A DNA stretch of 64,000 nucleotides from Azorhizobium sp943371865. GTDB taxonomy: Bacteria > Pseudomonadota > Alphaproteobacteria > Rhizobiales > Xanthobacteraceae. A model generated the notes under the pieces. That model was not told the DNA's origin. It searched no databases and saw only the letters and a list, made by a program, of their open reading frames with translations. Below are positions 53,593-61,834 of this stretch, one piece after another (the stretch's first letter is position 1; each line of letters opens with the position of its first letter). The stretch covers positions 62,001 to 126,000 of the forward strand of contig NZ_CALRWL010000003.1 in assembly GCF_943371865.1 (NCBI RefSeq), read 5' to 3'. A program made the translations under genes and the position numbers.

Positions 53593-54455
53593 CAGTGCGT
53601 CTCCTTCGCTTTGGGCTTGCCCGTCCGCTCGGCGCGGGGGACAGGATTGGAGGTGGCGAGGTCGATCTCTTCGGTGGCAGAGCGCTTGCCCTTGCCGGCC
53701 TTCTTCAGCTGCGTCGCCTTTTCGGCCTTGGCCGCCTTGCGGGCGGCCTTCTCGGCGCGCTTGTCGGCGGTCGCCGCCGCCTTCTTGGCATTGGCCCGTT
53801 CCGCATTGGCGGCGTCGGTGGCCATCTTGCGGGCGTCGGCCTCGGCCTCGGCGTCGTCTTCGACCGCGTCGTCGAGATCATCGTCGTCGCGCTCGGCGGC
53901 CTTGGCCCGGCGCAGCGCCTCGGTGATGAGGGCGTCGGTCAGCACCAGCTTGGCTTCGCCGATGTCGGCGGCGGGCAGGTCCACATCGGGATCTTCGCCG
54001 GCGGGGGCATCGGTGCGGCGCAGCACGGCGGCTTCGCCCTTGGTGCCCAGGAGGATGCCGCGGAACCGCTTGCGACCGGCCACCGGCACGGCCATTTCCA
54101 CCTTCACCTCATGGCCGGACCACCGGGCGAAGTCCGACAGCCGCACCAGCGGCCGGTCGATGCCGGGGGAGGACATTTCCAGGCGGTAGGCGCTGGCGAT
54201 GGGATCTTCCACGTCCAGGACCGGCGATATGGCGCGCGACGCAGCCTCGCAATCCTCGATGGTCATGGAACCGTCAGGCCGTTCGGCCATGATCTGGCAG
54301 GTGCCGCCGTCCCGGGCGGTGATCTTCACCCGCACCAGGCGCAGGTTCAGGTCCGCGAGCACGGGCGTGACGATGGCGGCCACACGGGCGGCCACGCCAT
54401 TTTCGGTGATCAGGCGCGGTTCGTTGGGATCCAGCGCGTCGAGAGCTTCGGTCAT
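53592..54455 (-). CDS. rimP: Ribosome maturation factor RimP with long basic/acidic C-terminal extension
   Basis: 287 residues. The conserved RimP part covers ~1-175: VLADLNLRLVRVKI, SMTIEDCEAASRAISPVLD, YRLEMSSPGIDRPLVRLSDF and the SH3-like C-domain. It is needed for 30S maturation. It is followed by an acidic stretch (DDDDLDDAVEDDAEAEAD) and then ~80 residues rich in Lys/Ala (AEKAARKAAKAEKATQLKKA). These are absent from the ~150-residue E. coli protein. ATG 54455 with GGAGGGAC directly upstream decides the start, though the frame is open to 55016. It is the first gene of the rimP-nusA-ylxR-infB unit. Confidence 0.95.
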   Translation of the reverse strand: MTEALDALDPNEPRLITENGVAARVAAIVTPVLADLNLRLVRVKITARDGGTCQIMAERPDGSMTIEDCEAASRAISPVLDVEDPIASAYRLEMSSPGIDRPLVRLSDFARWSGHEVKVEMAVPVAGRKRFRGILLGTKGEAAVLRRTDAPAGEDPDVDLPAADIGEAKLVLTDALITEALRRAKAAERDDDDLDDAVEDDAEAEADARKMATDAANAERANAKKAAATADKRAEKAARKAAKAEKATQLKKAGKGKRSATEEIDLATSNPVPRAERTGKPKAKETH

Positions 54456-55075
54456 GTCCCTCCGGGACGGGTCGTTTGGCTTGAACAAAAGTTGGCTTGA
54501 ACACAGGGTCGTGTTGCCGGGCGTTCTGAGGACCCGGCGGGGATGCCGCCCCCGGCGCACTGCCGGACGGGCATCAAAATCTCTGCAGTCCGACCCGTTT
54601 CCGGGCCGGCTCGGAGCCGCCAGCCGAGACGGGATGATCCGCGTAAGCAGAAAACGAGCGGGCCCCGCTGGGGACCCACTCTCATCACCTTCGACGACGA
54701 TGGCTCTGAGGCATCCCCATGGGGGACGGCTGCAATATAGACGTAAAACCAAAAGGCGCAAGCGGAAGCAGACCGGCTTCTTTTCCGTCGTTTTCGCCGC
54801 CGTCCGGAGCGGCGGGACGGCCCCGGGAATGACCCGGTTGGCCCGATCATCTCCACCCGGCGGCCTGCCTGTGGCGGGCGCAGCACCGGGATGATCTCGA
54901 TCGGAGGGGGAGTTTGGTTTGCCGGACGCCCTGAAAGCGCCCCGGAGCGCCTGAGGCGTCCGGGGCAGTGCAGCAAGGGTCAGAAATGCAGCACGCTCGG
55001 TGCCGACATTGATCATTCAAATCAATTGAACGCGGTCGGTCCAATCGTTTGCGTGCAAGGATTGATCGACGCTGT
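54456..55075 (-). promoter_or_regulatory. Promoter and leader region of the rimP-nusA-infB unit
   Basis: 620 bp without a supported gene. Candidate sigma-70 promoter on the minus strand: TTGCGC (54756-54761), 16-bp spacer, TATATT (54734-54739), giving a leader of about 270 nt. Near rimP there is a 12-nt direct repeat TTGGCTTGAACA (54476-54487 and 54492-54503 on the plus strand). A dyad TCCCCATGGGGGA is present near 54713-54725. No tRNA gene is seen, unlike E. coli, where metY precedes rimP. Confidence 0.5.
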
Positions 55076-55978
55076 CTATGAAGTGGCGCCGTCGTCCGGC
55101 CAGGTCCAGCGCTGCGCCAGCCGCAGGAAGGCGGCAGCCACCGGGGCCAGCGGATCGCGCTCGGCCAGCACCAGGCCCACCGGCTGGCCGCATTCCGGCC
55201 CCTCCAGCGGCACCGCGGCGATGTCGGCACTGCGCCCGAAGGTGGCCAGATGGGTGTGCGGCACGATGCTGGCCCAGGCGCCGGAGCCCACCTGCGACCA
55301 CACGCCGAAAAACGAATTAGCCTCGATGCGCGGCAGCGAAGCGACACCGGCCCGCGCCAGAGCCTCATCGATGATCTGGCGGTTCTGCATGTCCGGCGTC
55401 AGCAGGCACAGCGGATAGCTCGCCGCCTCCGCCCAGGTCATGGTCGCCGGCAAAGCTGCGCCGGCACGGGCGGTCACGAATACGTAGCGCTCCTGGTAGA
55501 ACGGCAGCCAACGCATGCGGGCGGGGCGCACGCCGGTGAGATAGCTCACCCCCGCATCCAGCGCCTGATCGTCGATGCCGCGCTGAATGGCCAGCGCGCT
55601 CAGGGAGTTGATCTGCACCCGCACGTCGGGATGGCGGGCGCAGAACGCCGTCACCAGATCCGGCAAGGCCGGCAGCGTCGCCGGCACGGCGCCGAGGCGC
55701 AGGATGCCGGAGAGGCCGGCCTCGGCGCCGGAGAGATCCTGCCGCAGGCTCTCATAATCGTCGATGATACGCTGGGCCCAGCCCAGCACCCGCGTGCCTT
55801 GGTCGGTCAGGCCCATGAAGCGGTGCCCGCGCAGCACCAAAGGCTGGCCCAATTCCTCTTCCAGCTTGCGCAGGCCGGCGGACAAGGTGGGCTGGGTCAC
55901 ATGGCAGGCATCGGCGGCACGGCCGAAATGGCCCTCGCGGGCCACGGCCACCAGATAATGCAGCTGGCGGACGAACAT
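55076..55978 (-). CDS. LysR-family transcriptional regulator
   Basis: 300 residues. The winged HTH is at the N-terminus: LHYLVAVAREGHFGRAADAC, then HVTQPTLSAGLRKLEEELG. The rest is a two-lobed effector domain (LSGILRLGAVPATLPALPDL, RQIIDEALARAGV). ATG 55978 has GAGGGG seven bases upstream; a frame open to 56035 lacks one. Its target is unclear. The next genes upstream are trmB (same strand) and downstream is the rimP leader, neither an obvious metabolic target. Confidence 0.92.
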   Translation of the reverse strand: MFVRQLHYLVAVAREGHFGRAADACHVTQPTLSAGLRKLEEELGQPLVLRGHRFMGLTDQGTRVLGWAQRIIDDYESLRQDLSGAEAGLSGILRLGAVPATLPALPDLVTAFCARHPDVRVQINSLSALAIQRGIDDQALDAGVSYLTGVRPARMRWLPFYQERYVFVTARAGAALPATMTWAEAASYPLCLLTPDMQNRQIIDEALARAGVASLPRIEANSFFGVWSQVGSGAWASIVPHTHLATFGRSADIAAVPLEGPECGQPVGLVLAERDPLAPVAAAFLRLAQRWTWPDDGATS

Positions 55979-56053
55979 GGCCGTGCCCCTCGTGCGGTCA
56001 GAACGCCCTTTTAGGCTTTCGCCGGGCGGCGCCACAAGGCCGGACGCGCAGCG

Positions 56054-56764
56054 TCAGATGCGCTCGAACGCGAGATAGGTGGGCACCCGGCCCACTTGCA
56101 GCGCCTTGGCCTCATAGCGGGTGCCGGGCCAGAACGGATAGGGCGTGCGCCAGTCGTCGGCGCGGGTCTGGGTCCAGCGGAAGGCGCCATGGGCGCGCAC
56201 TTCGCGCAAGGTCCAGTCCACATAATCGGCCACGTCGCTGGCAAAGCGGAAGGTGCCGCCGGGGCGCAGGGCGCGGGCGAGCAGATCGAGATTGTCGGGC
56301 CGGACGAACCGCCGCTTCCAGTGCCGGCGCTTGGGCCAGGGATCGGGATAGAGCAGTTCCACCTGGGCCAGCGACGCCGCGGGCAGGCGCTCCAGCAGCA
56401 GCGCCGCATCCTGGTTGAACAGCCGTACATTGGGCAGCGGGCGGTCCGTCAGGGTCTGGGACATCTTGGCCATGCCGTTCAAGAACGGCTCGATGCCGAT
56501 ATAGCCCATGTCCGGGCAGCGGGCCGCCTCCGCCATCAGATGCTCGCCGCCGCCGAAGCCGATCTCCAGCCGCAATTCGGCGATCGCGTGCGGGAACAGG
56601 CCCGCCAGCGGCAGCAGATGGTCGAGATCGATGAGATAGCCGGGCAAGGTGCCATCGAGGGCATCCTGCTGCGCCTGGCGCAGGGGCTTGCCCACGCGAC
56701 GCCCGTAGAAGGCGCCCTTATGTTCGCTGTCGGAAATCAAAGTCTCACGCCGGCGCGCCGGCAT
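56054..56764 (-). CDS. trmB: tRNA (guanine-N7-)-methyltransferase
   Basis: 236 residues. SAM-binding motif LEIGFGGGEHL, GYIGIEPFLNGMAKM, and the catalytic-site segment LLYPDPWPKRRHWKRRFV, all TrmB hallmarks. It methylates G46 in the variable loop of tRNAs. The N-terminus has the family HKGAFYGRRVGKPLR. ATG 56764 has GGAAGG immediately upstream, closer than ideal; no better start was seen. It is 70 bp downstream of metK, separated by a strong hairpin. Confidence 0.96.
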   Translation of the reverse strand: MPARRRETLISDSEHKGAFYGRRVGKPLRQAQQDALDGTLPGYLIDLDHLLPLAGLFPHAIAELRLEIGFGGGEHLMAEAARCPDMGYIGIEPFLNGMAKMSQTLTDRPLPNVRLFNQDAALLLERLPAASLAQVELLYPDPWPKRRHWKRRFVRPDNLDLLARALRPGGTFRFASDVADYVDWTLREVRAHGAFRWTQTRADDWRTPYPFWPGTRYEAKALQVGRVPTYLAFERI

Positions 56765-56784
56765 CCTTCCGGGGCTTGAAAATG

Positions 56785-56813
56785 CGCATGGCCGGGACGA
56801 ACCCGGCCATGCG
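56785..56813 (-). terminator. Perfect 12-bp hairpin between metK and trmB
   Basis: Arms CGCATGGCCGGG (56785-56796) and CCCGGCCATGCG (56802-56813) with loop ACGAA. It lies 21 bp after the metK stop. On the minus strand it is followed by CATTTTCAAG (TTTT), so it can act as an intrinsic terminator; trmB may then be partly separate from metK. Confidence 0.75.
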
Positions 56814-56834
56814 GACCACGATGGCGCGAACCGA

Positions 56835-58028
56835 TCAGGCCAGAGCGGCCTTCAGGGCCGCGGCGATGTCGGTGCGCTCCCAGGAGAAGCCGCCATCCGC
56901 TTCCGGCGCGCGGCCGAAATGGCCGTAGGCGGAGGTGCGGGCATAGATCGGCTTGTTGAGGCCCAGGTGCTCGCGGATGCCGCGGGGACGCAGGTTCACC
57001 ACTTCGCGCAGGGCGAGTTCCAGCTTGGCTTCGTCCACCTGGCCGGTGCCGTGCAGGTCCACATAGACCGCCAGCGGATCGGACACGCCGATGGCATAGG
57101 CCAGCTGGATGGTGGCGCGGTCGGCGAGGCCGGCGGCCACCACATTCTTGGCCAGATAGCGCGCCGCATAAGCGGCCGAGCGGTCCACCTTGGTGGGATC
57201 CTTGCCGGAGAAGGCGCCGCCGCCGTGGGGCGCCGCTCCGCCGTAAGTGTCCACGATGATCTTGCGGCCGGTGAGGCCGCAATCGCCATCGGGACCGCCG
57301 ATCACGAACTTGCCGGTGGGATTGACGTGCCACACGGTCTCGTCGGTCACCCAGCCGGCGGGCAGGGCTTCCAGGATGTAGGGCTTCACCAAAGCGTGCA
57401 CGTCCTGGGAGGTCATGGCCTCGTCCAGATGCTGGGTGGACAGCACGATCTGGGTGACGCCGACCGGCTTGCCATTCTCATAGCGCACGGTGACCTGGCT
57501 CTTGGCGTCGGGACCGAGCTGCTTGGCGTCACCGGAGTGACGGGCATCGGTCAGCACCTTGAGGATCTTGTGGGCGTAGAAGATCGGCGCCGGCATCAGC
57601 TCCGGGGTCTCATTGACCGCATAGCCGAACATGATGCCCTGGTCGCCCGCGCCTTCGTCCTTGTTGCCGGCGATATCCACGCCCTGGGCAATGTCGGCGG
57701 ACTGCGCGTGCAGCAGCACTTCGATCTTGGCATTCTTCCAGTGGAAGCCCTCCTGCTCATAGCCGATGGCCTTGATCGCCTTGCGGGCGAGGTCATCGAT
57801 GAGCTCGGGGGTCACGGCGGACGGGCCGCGGGTCTCGCCGGCGATCACCACCCGATTGGTGGTGGCCAGCGTCTCGGCAGCCACGCGCACCTGCGTGGTG
57901 TCGAAGCCGTTCTCAATGGACGCCCGAAAGAAGGCATCGACCACTTCATCGGAGATCCGGTCGCAAACCTTGTCGGGATGCCCTTCGGAGACGGACTCGC
58001 TGGTGAAAAGATAGGACTGACGCGCCAT
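56835..58028 (-). CDS. metK: S-adenosylmethionine synthetase
   Basis: 397 residues. It starts MARQSYLFTSESVSEGHPDK, with GVDIAGNKDEGAGDQGIMFGY split by the family's ATP-site motif GAGDQG, then GGAFSGKDPTKVDRSAAY. It condenses ATP and methionine to SAM, the methyl donor for the methyltransferases in this window. ATG 58028 has GAGGAA upstream. The 87-bp gap to the HTH gene shows no clear SAM-riboswitch fold by eye. Confidence 0.98.
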   Translation of the reverse strand: MARQSYLFTSESVSEGHPDKVCDRISDEVVDAFFRASIENGFDTTQVRVAAETLATTNRVVIAGETRGPSAVTPELIDDLARKAIKAIGYEQEGFHWKNAKIEVLLHAQSADIAQGVDIAGNKDEGAGDQGIMFGYAVNETPELMPAPIFYAHKILKVLTDARHSGDAKQLGPDAKSQVTVRYENGKPVGVTQIVLSTQHLDEAMTSQDVHALVKPYILEALPAGWVTDETVWHVNPTGKFVIGGPDGDCGLTGRKIIVDTYGGAAPHGGGAFSGKDPTKVDRSAAYAARYLAKNVVAAGLADRATIQLAYAIGVSDPLAVYVDLHGTGQVDEAKLELALREVVNLRPRGIREHLGLNKPIYARTSAYGHFGRAPEADGGFSWERTDIAAALKAALA

Positions 58029-58115
58029 GACTGCTTCCTCTTGCCCCCCACGCGGCTTGCCGTCTTGTGGCAAGCCAGCGCGGGCGGGTCAAGATCGACG
58101 AAGCGAAAGCGTTCG

Positions 58116-58544
58116 TCAAATCGAACGCTGGATCTCCGCTTCCTCGCCGGCAATGGCGGAAACCAGTTCCACAATCCGGCGGCGTACCTTCGAGTCGCTG
58201 ATGCGCATGAAGTTGCGTGTCAGCACCAGGCCATCGGACGTGGCCAGGAAGTCGGAGACATAGGCCGGCGAGTGTCCCTCGCTGAAGCCTTCTCCGTCCC
58301 CGTCGGGATTCATGGACGGCGCACCTTCGAAGAAGAAGGCGACCGGAACGGACAAAACGATTGAAATCTGCTGAAGACGGCTTGCCCCGATCCGATTGGT
58401 TCCCTTTTCATACTTCTGGATCTGCTGGAACGTAATTCCAAGATGCTCGCCAAGTTTTTCTTGGCTCATGCCAACCATCATTCGACGCATTCGCACGCGG
58501 CTGCCCACATGCTTGTCGATAGGATTCGGCGCCTTCTTGACCAT
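58116..58544 (-). CDS. praR: XRE-family HTH regulator, PraR-like
   Basis: 142 residues. The N-terminal HTH reads HVGSRVRMRRMMVGMSQEKL and GITFQQIQKYEKGTNRIGAS, followed by LQQISIVLSVPVAFFFEGAP and a helical C-terminus ending in an acidic/Ile segment. This is the highly conserved alphaproteobacterial regulator encoded between lnt and metK; in Azorhizobium it is PraR, which represses reb genes and affects symbiosis and quorum-related traits. ATG 58544 has GGAGAG upstream. The gene name is by resemblance and synteny. Confidence 0.85.
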   Translation of the reverse strand: MVKKAPNPIDKHVGSRVRMRRMMVGMSQEKLGEHLGITFQQIQKYEKGTNRIGASRLQQISIVLSVPVAFFFEGAPSMNPDGDGEGFSEGHSPAYVSDFLATSDGLVLTRNFMRISDSKVRRRIVELVSAIAGEEAEIQRSI

Positions 58545-58641
58545 GGTCTCTCCGGCTATGTCGGAAAAGATTGCTCTCACTTCGCACTGCGAAGGCTGCC
58601 CTGAGTGCGGCCAAGATAGGCACACAAACTTCAAGCGTCGA

Positions 58642-60255
58642 TCAACTTATGCGTGTAGCCTGACGCGAGCTATGCAAAATCGCAACCGCGATTGCTACCG
58701 CTATGGTTAAGATAAGGACCAAGTTGGAATGACGTGCCCCAAATGGGGGATGTTCCACCCTTTTTGGCAGCATGCCATCTAATACGTCCTGTTTTCCAAG
58801 GGGTAGCGATGCGACGATGCGCCCCAGGGGATCAACGATGGCGGAGATTCCGGTGTTGGCGGCACGCACCAGCGGCAAGCCCTCCTCGATGCTGCGCAGG
58901 CGGGCCTGAAGGAAGTGCTGATAGGGCCCCGGCGTCTCGCCAAACCAAGCGTCATTGGTGAGATTCAAAAGGAATCCCGGCCGCTCCCCTTGGGGAAGCA
59001 CCGCCCCGGGGAACACCACTTCGTAGCAGATCAGCGGCGCGGCCACGGGGGCGCCCGGGATCACCAGCGGGGCCAGCCGGGCGCCCGCGGAGAAGCCGCC
59101 GCGTACACGCGTAAGTTGCTCAAGTCCGAACGATTCTAAAGTGGACTGGAGCGGCAGATATTCCCCAAAGGGAACAAGATGCACCTTGTCGGCGGTCTGC
59201 AGCACGTCGCCCTGGGCATTCATCACCCGGATGGAATTGAAGAAACTGGAGGACTGCCCCGGCGGCGGCGGCCCCATGCGCGCCGCCCCCGTCACCAGGG
59301 TCACATTCTCCGGCAAGGCCGCCCCGATGCGCGCCCTGGCCCAGGGTTCGCGCTCATAGATGAAAGGAAAGGCGGATTCCGGCCAGATCAGCAGGCTGAC
59401 GTCCGCCAGGCCGTTCGGATAGGTGGCGCTCGGCCGGGCGCTGAGGGCGAGATAGTCCCACAGCACCTGCTCGCGCTTGTCATAGGCGAACTTCTCCCCC
59501 TGCGGGACGGCCGGCTGCATCACCCGCAGACGCACATCGGGCACGAAGGTGGTGGGCGTGGTGGCGAGGCGCACGCTCCCGGCGATGAAGGTCGCGGCCA
59601 GGACGACACCGGCGACCGCCGGCCACGCCAGCCGGCGGCGCCAGGATCCCGGCGCCAGCAGCAGCACCGGCGCGGAGAATACCAGCACGGTCCAGAAGGT
59701 CAGGCCCCAGAGCCCCACCACCGCCGCCGCCTGGGCCAAGGCCAGGGAGTCCGCCGGGCCATAGCCGAAGGTGTTCCAGGGAAATCCGGTGAAGGCATGC
59801 CCGCGCAGCCATTCCGAGACCGTGAGCGCCGCCGCAAAGCTGCACAGCCGCGCCGGCCCCTTGGGCCAGGCCAGAGTGGCCAGCGCCGTGCCTAAGGCGG
59901 TGAACAGCGCCAGGCCCGCCGGCAGCACCAGCACCGCGAACGGCAGCAGCCAGGCGAACACGTCCGCATCCACCAGGAACGCATCGCCGATCCACCACAG
60001 CGAACCGAGGAAATAGCCGAAGCCGAACGCCCAGCCGGCGGCGGCAGCGGCGCGGGCCACCGCCCAGCGCCCCAGGGACCGGCGAGCCGCGGCGCCATCG
60101 ATGAGCAGCACCAGCACCGGAAAGCTCAGGGCCAGCACCGGCCAGAGGCCGAACGGCGCCATGGACAGCGCCGCCAGCGCGCCGGATCCGAGCCCCAGGG
60201 CCAAGCGCCGCCAGCCGGACTGGCCGGCGACCCATGCGGCGATCGAGACCGTCAC
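58642..60255 (-). CDS. lnt: Apolipoprotein N-acyltransferase
   Basis: 537 residues: about six TM helices in the N-terminal half, then a periplasmic nitrilase-like domain and a last TM helix (LILTIAVAIAVAILHSS). The catalytic triad is visible as Glu in WPESAFPF, Lys in DKVHLVPFGEYLP and Cys in ICYEVVFP. It N-acylates the lipid-modified cysteine of lipoproteins at the periplasmic face of the inner membrane. It starts with GTG 60255, 8 bp after the corC-like stop. It is followed by praR with a ~97-bp gap. Confidence 0.97.
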   Translation of the reverse strand: MTVSIAAWVAGQSGWRRLALGLGSGALAALSMAPFGLWPVLALSFPVLVLLIDGAAARRSLGRWAVARAAAAAGWAFGFGYFLGSLWWIGDAFLVDADVFAWLLPFAVLVLPAGLALFTALGTALATLAWPKGPARLCSFAAALTVSEWLRGHAFTGFPWNTFGYGPADSLALAQAAAVVGLWGLTFWTVLVFSAPVLLLAPGSWRRRLAWPAVAGVVLAATFIAGSVRLATTPTTFVPDVRLRVMQPAVPQGEKFAYDKREQVLWDYLALSARPSATYPNGLADVSLLIWPESAFPFIYEREPWARARIGAALPENVTLVTGAARMGPPPPGQSSSFFNSIRVMNAQGDVLQTADKVHLVPFGEYLPLQSTLESFGLEQLTRVRGGFSAGARLAPLVIPGAPVAAPLICYEVVFPGAVLPQGERPGFLLNLTNDAWFGETPGPYQHFLQARLRSIEEGLPLVRAANTGISAIVDPLGRIVASLPLGKQDVLDGMLPKRVEHPPFGARHSNLVLILTIAVAIAVAILHSSRQATRIS

Positions 60256-60263
60256 CCCGGCCG

Positions 60264-61241
60264 TCAGATGCCGTTGCCCGTAGACGCGGCGACCACCGCC
60301 TCGGCCATGGGCGGAATGATCCGCAGGGCCTTCACCCGGCGCGGATCGGCTTCCATCACTTCCACCCGATAGGCACCGGGCAGGTTGATGATCTCCCCCC
60401 GCCCGGGCACCCGGGCGGCCAAAGTGACGATCAATCCGCCCAGCGTGTCCACCTCGTCGGCGGCATCGCCGGGAATAAAGTCGGCGCCGACCATTTCCGC
60501 CACATCTTCCAAGGCGGTGCGGGCATCGGCCAGGAAGCTGCCGTCCGGCTGACGCTGGATCAGCGCCGCCTCGTCGTCATGCTCATCCTCGATGTCGCCG
60601 ACGATCTCCTCCACCACGTCCTCCATGGAGACGAGGCCATCGGTGCCGCCATATTCATCGATCACCAGCGCCAGATGGATGCGCGCCGCCTGCATGGACA
60701 CCAGAAGGTCCACCGCCGGCATGGAGGGCGGCACATAGAGCAGCCGCCGCAGCAGCCCGGCCTCCACCAGGGATTGCGAGAGATTGACCGCGGACAGGTC
60801 CGGCATCGGCTCGGCCGCATCGTCATCGTCGCCGGGGTGAACCCCGGTCATGAAGGCGAGCAGGTCGCGGATGTGGACCATGCCGACGGGGTCGTCCAGC
60901 GTGTCGTCATAGACCACCAGCCGGGAATGGGAGGCCTTGGCGAACTCGATCAGCAGCGCGCCGAGGGTGATGTCCTTGTGGACCGCCACGATCTCCGCGC
61001 GCGGCACCATGATGTCGTCGATCCCCACCTCCTTGAGGTGCAGGATGTTGCGCAGCATCTGGCGCTCGGAGGGGGTGAATTCGCTGACCTCCTCGGACGT
61101 TCCTGTGGCGTCCAGCACCTCAACGAGGTCGGTGCGGAGCGAGCCATGCGGCCGGAACGTGCCGAGGAGGGCACGCAATCGATCGAGAAAACTTTGCGGC
61201 TCGGAAGCGTTCGGGTCGCCCGATAGGTCGGTGGAGGACAT
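60264..61241 (-). CDS. corC: CBS-domain protein, CorC/HlyC (TlyC) type
   Basis: 325 residues without a membrane domain. Two CBS domains (IMVPRAEIVAVHKDITLGAL; LLVSMQAARIHLALVIDEY) are followed by a CorC_HlyC transporter-associated domain (DTLGGLIVTLAARVPGRGEI). Soluble members are linked to magnesium/cobalt efflux or act with lnt, since the two genes are neighbours in many Gram-negatives. ATG 61241 has GGAG three bases before it. Located between ybeY and lnt, the usual order. Confidence 0.93.
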   Translation of the reverse strand: MSSTDLSGDPNASEPQSFLDRLRALLGTFRPHGSLRTDLVEVLDATGTSEEVSEFTPSERQMLRNILHLKEVGIDDIMVPRAEIVAVHKDITLGALLIEFAKASHSRLVVYDDTLDDPVGMVHIRDLLAFMTGVHPGDDDDAAEPMPDLSAVNLSQSLVEAGLLRRLLYVPPSMPAVDLLVSMQAARIHLALVIDEYGGTDGLVSMEDVVEEIVGDIEDEHDDEAALIQRQPDGSFLADARTALEDVAEMVGADFIPGDAADEVDTLGGLIVTLAARVPGRGEIINLPGAYRVEVMEADPRRVKALRIIPPMAEAVVAASTGNGI

Positions 61242-61260
61242 GGTCTCCCTTTAAAGCCTG

Positions 61261-61833
61261 TCAGCTTTCGGTGGGTAAAGCGTAGGGGTCGCTGATGCCG
61301 AGGCCTGCCAGGATTTGGCGCTCGGCCGCCTCCATCTCCTCGGCTTCCGCGTCGTCCTCATGGTCGAAGCCCATGAGGTGCAAGGTGCCGTGGACCACCA
61401 GATGTGCCAGGTGGTCCTGCGGTCGCTTGTCTTCGGCGAGGGCTTCCGCGAGCAGCGTCTCACGCGCCACGATCACGTCGCCCAAAGGTTGCGGGGTCAC
61501 GTCTTCCGGCAGGTCCGGAGACGGAAAGGACAGGACGTTGGTGGCCTTGTCCTTGTCGCGCCAGTCGCGATTGAGGATGCGGATGCGGGCATCGTCGGTG
61601 AGCGTGATCGCCATCTCCGCGCCCGGCGGCACCTCGTCGCCCAGGCTGGCGAGGGCCGCACGGGCGGCACGCTCGGCCACGCCCTCCGCATCGGGCACAG
61701 CGCTCCAGCCGTCGTCATCCACCATCACGTCGATGACGACGGCGGTTTCGTCCGGCGGGACGTCGGAACCGGGCGCCGGATCCGCTGCGGCAGCGGGGAC
61801 GCCCGAGGATCGTTGTCGCGCAGCGTCGCCCAT
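61261..61833 (-). CDS. ybeY: Endoribonuclease YbeY
   Basis: 190 residues. The zinc-binding/catalytic motif is HGTLHLMGFDH (HxxxHxxxxxH), preceded by NRDWRDKDKATNVLSFP and GDVIVARETL. It acts in 16S rRNA 3'-end maturation and ribosome quality control. The N-terminal ~30 residues are an unconserved Pro/Ala-rich extension. ATG 61833 begins 1 bp after the phoH stop, indicating coupling. Confidence 0.95.
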   Translation of the reverse strand: MGDAARQRSSGVPAAAADPAPGSDVPPDETAVVIDVMVDDDGWSAVPDAEGVAERAARAALASLGDEVPPGAEMAITLTDDARIRILNRDWRDKDKATNVLSFPSPDLPEDVTPQPLGDVIVARETLLAEALAEDKRPQDHLAHLVVHGTLHLMGFDHEDDAEAEEMEAAERQILAGLGISDPYALPTES

Positions 61834-61834
61834 G

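Noticed and set aside
54456..55075. Initiator tRNA gene upstream of rimP as in E. coli
   Set aside because: No T-loop GGTTCAAAT-like segment with a matching acceptor stem was found.
58029..58115. SAM riboswitch upstream of metK
   Set aside because: Only 87 bp and no recognisable SAM-II or SAM/SAH fold by eye; a covariance-model search would decide.
56919..58364. 481-codon plus-strand frame opposite metK and praR
   Set aside because: Shadow of two certain minus-strand genes; no ribosome site.
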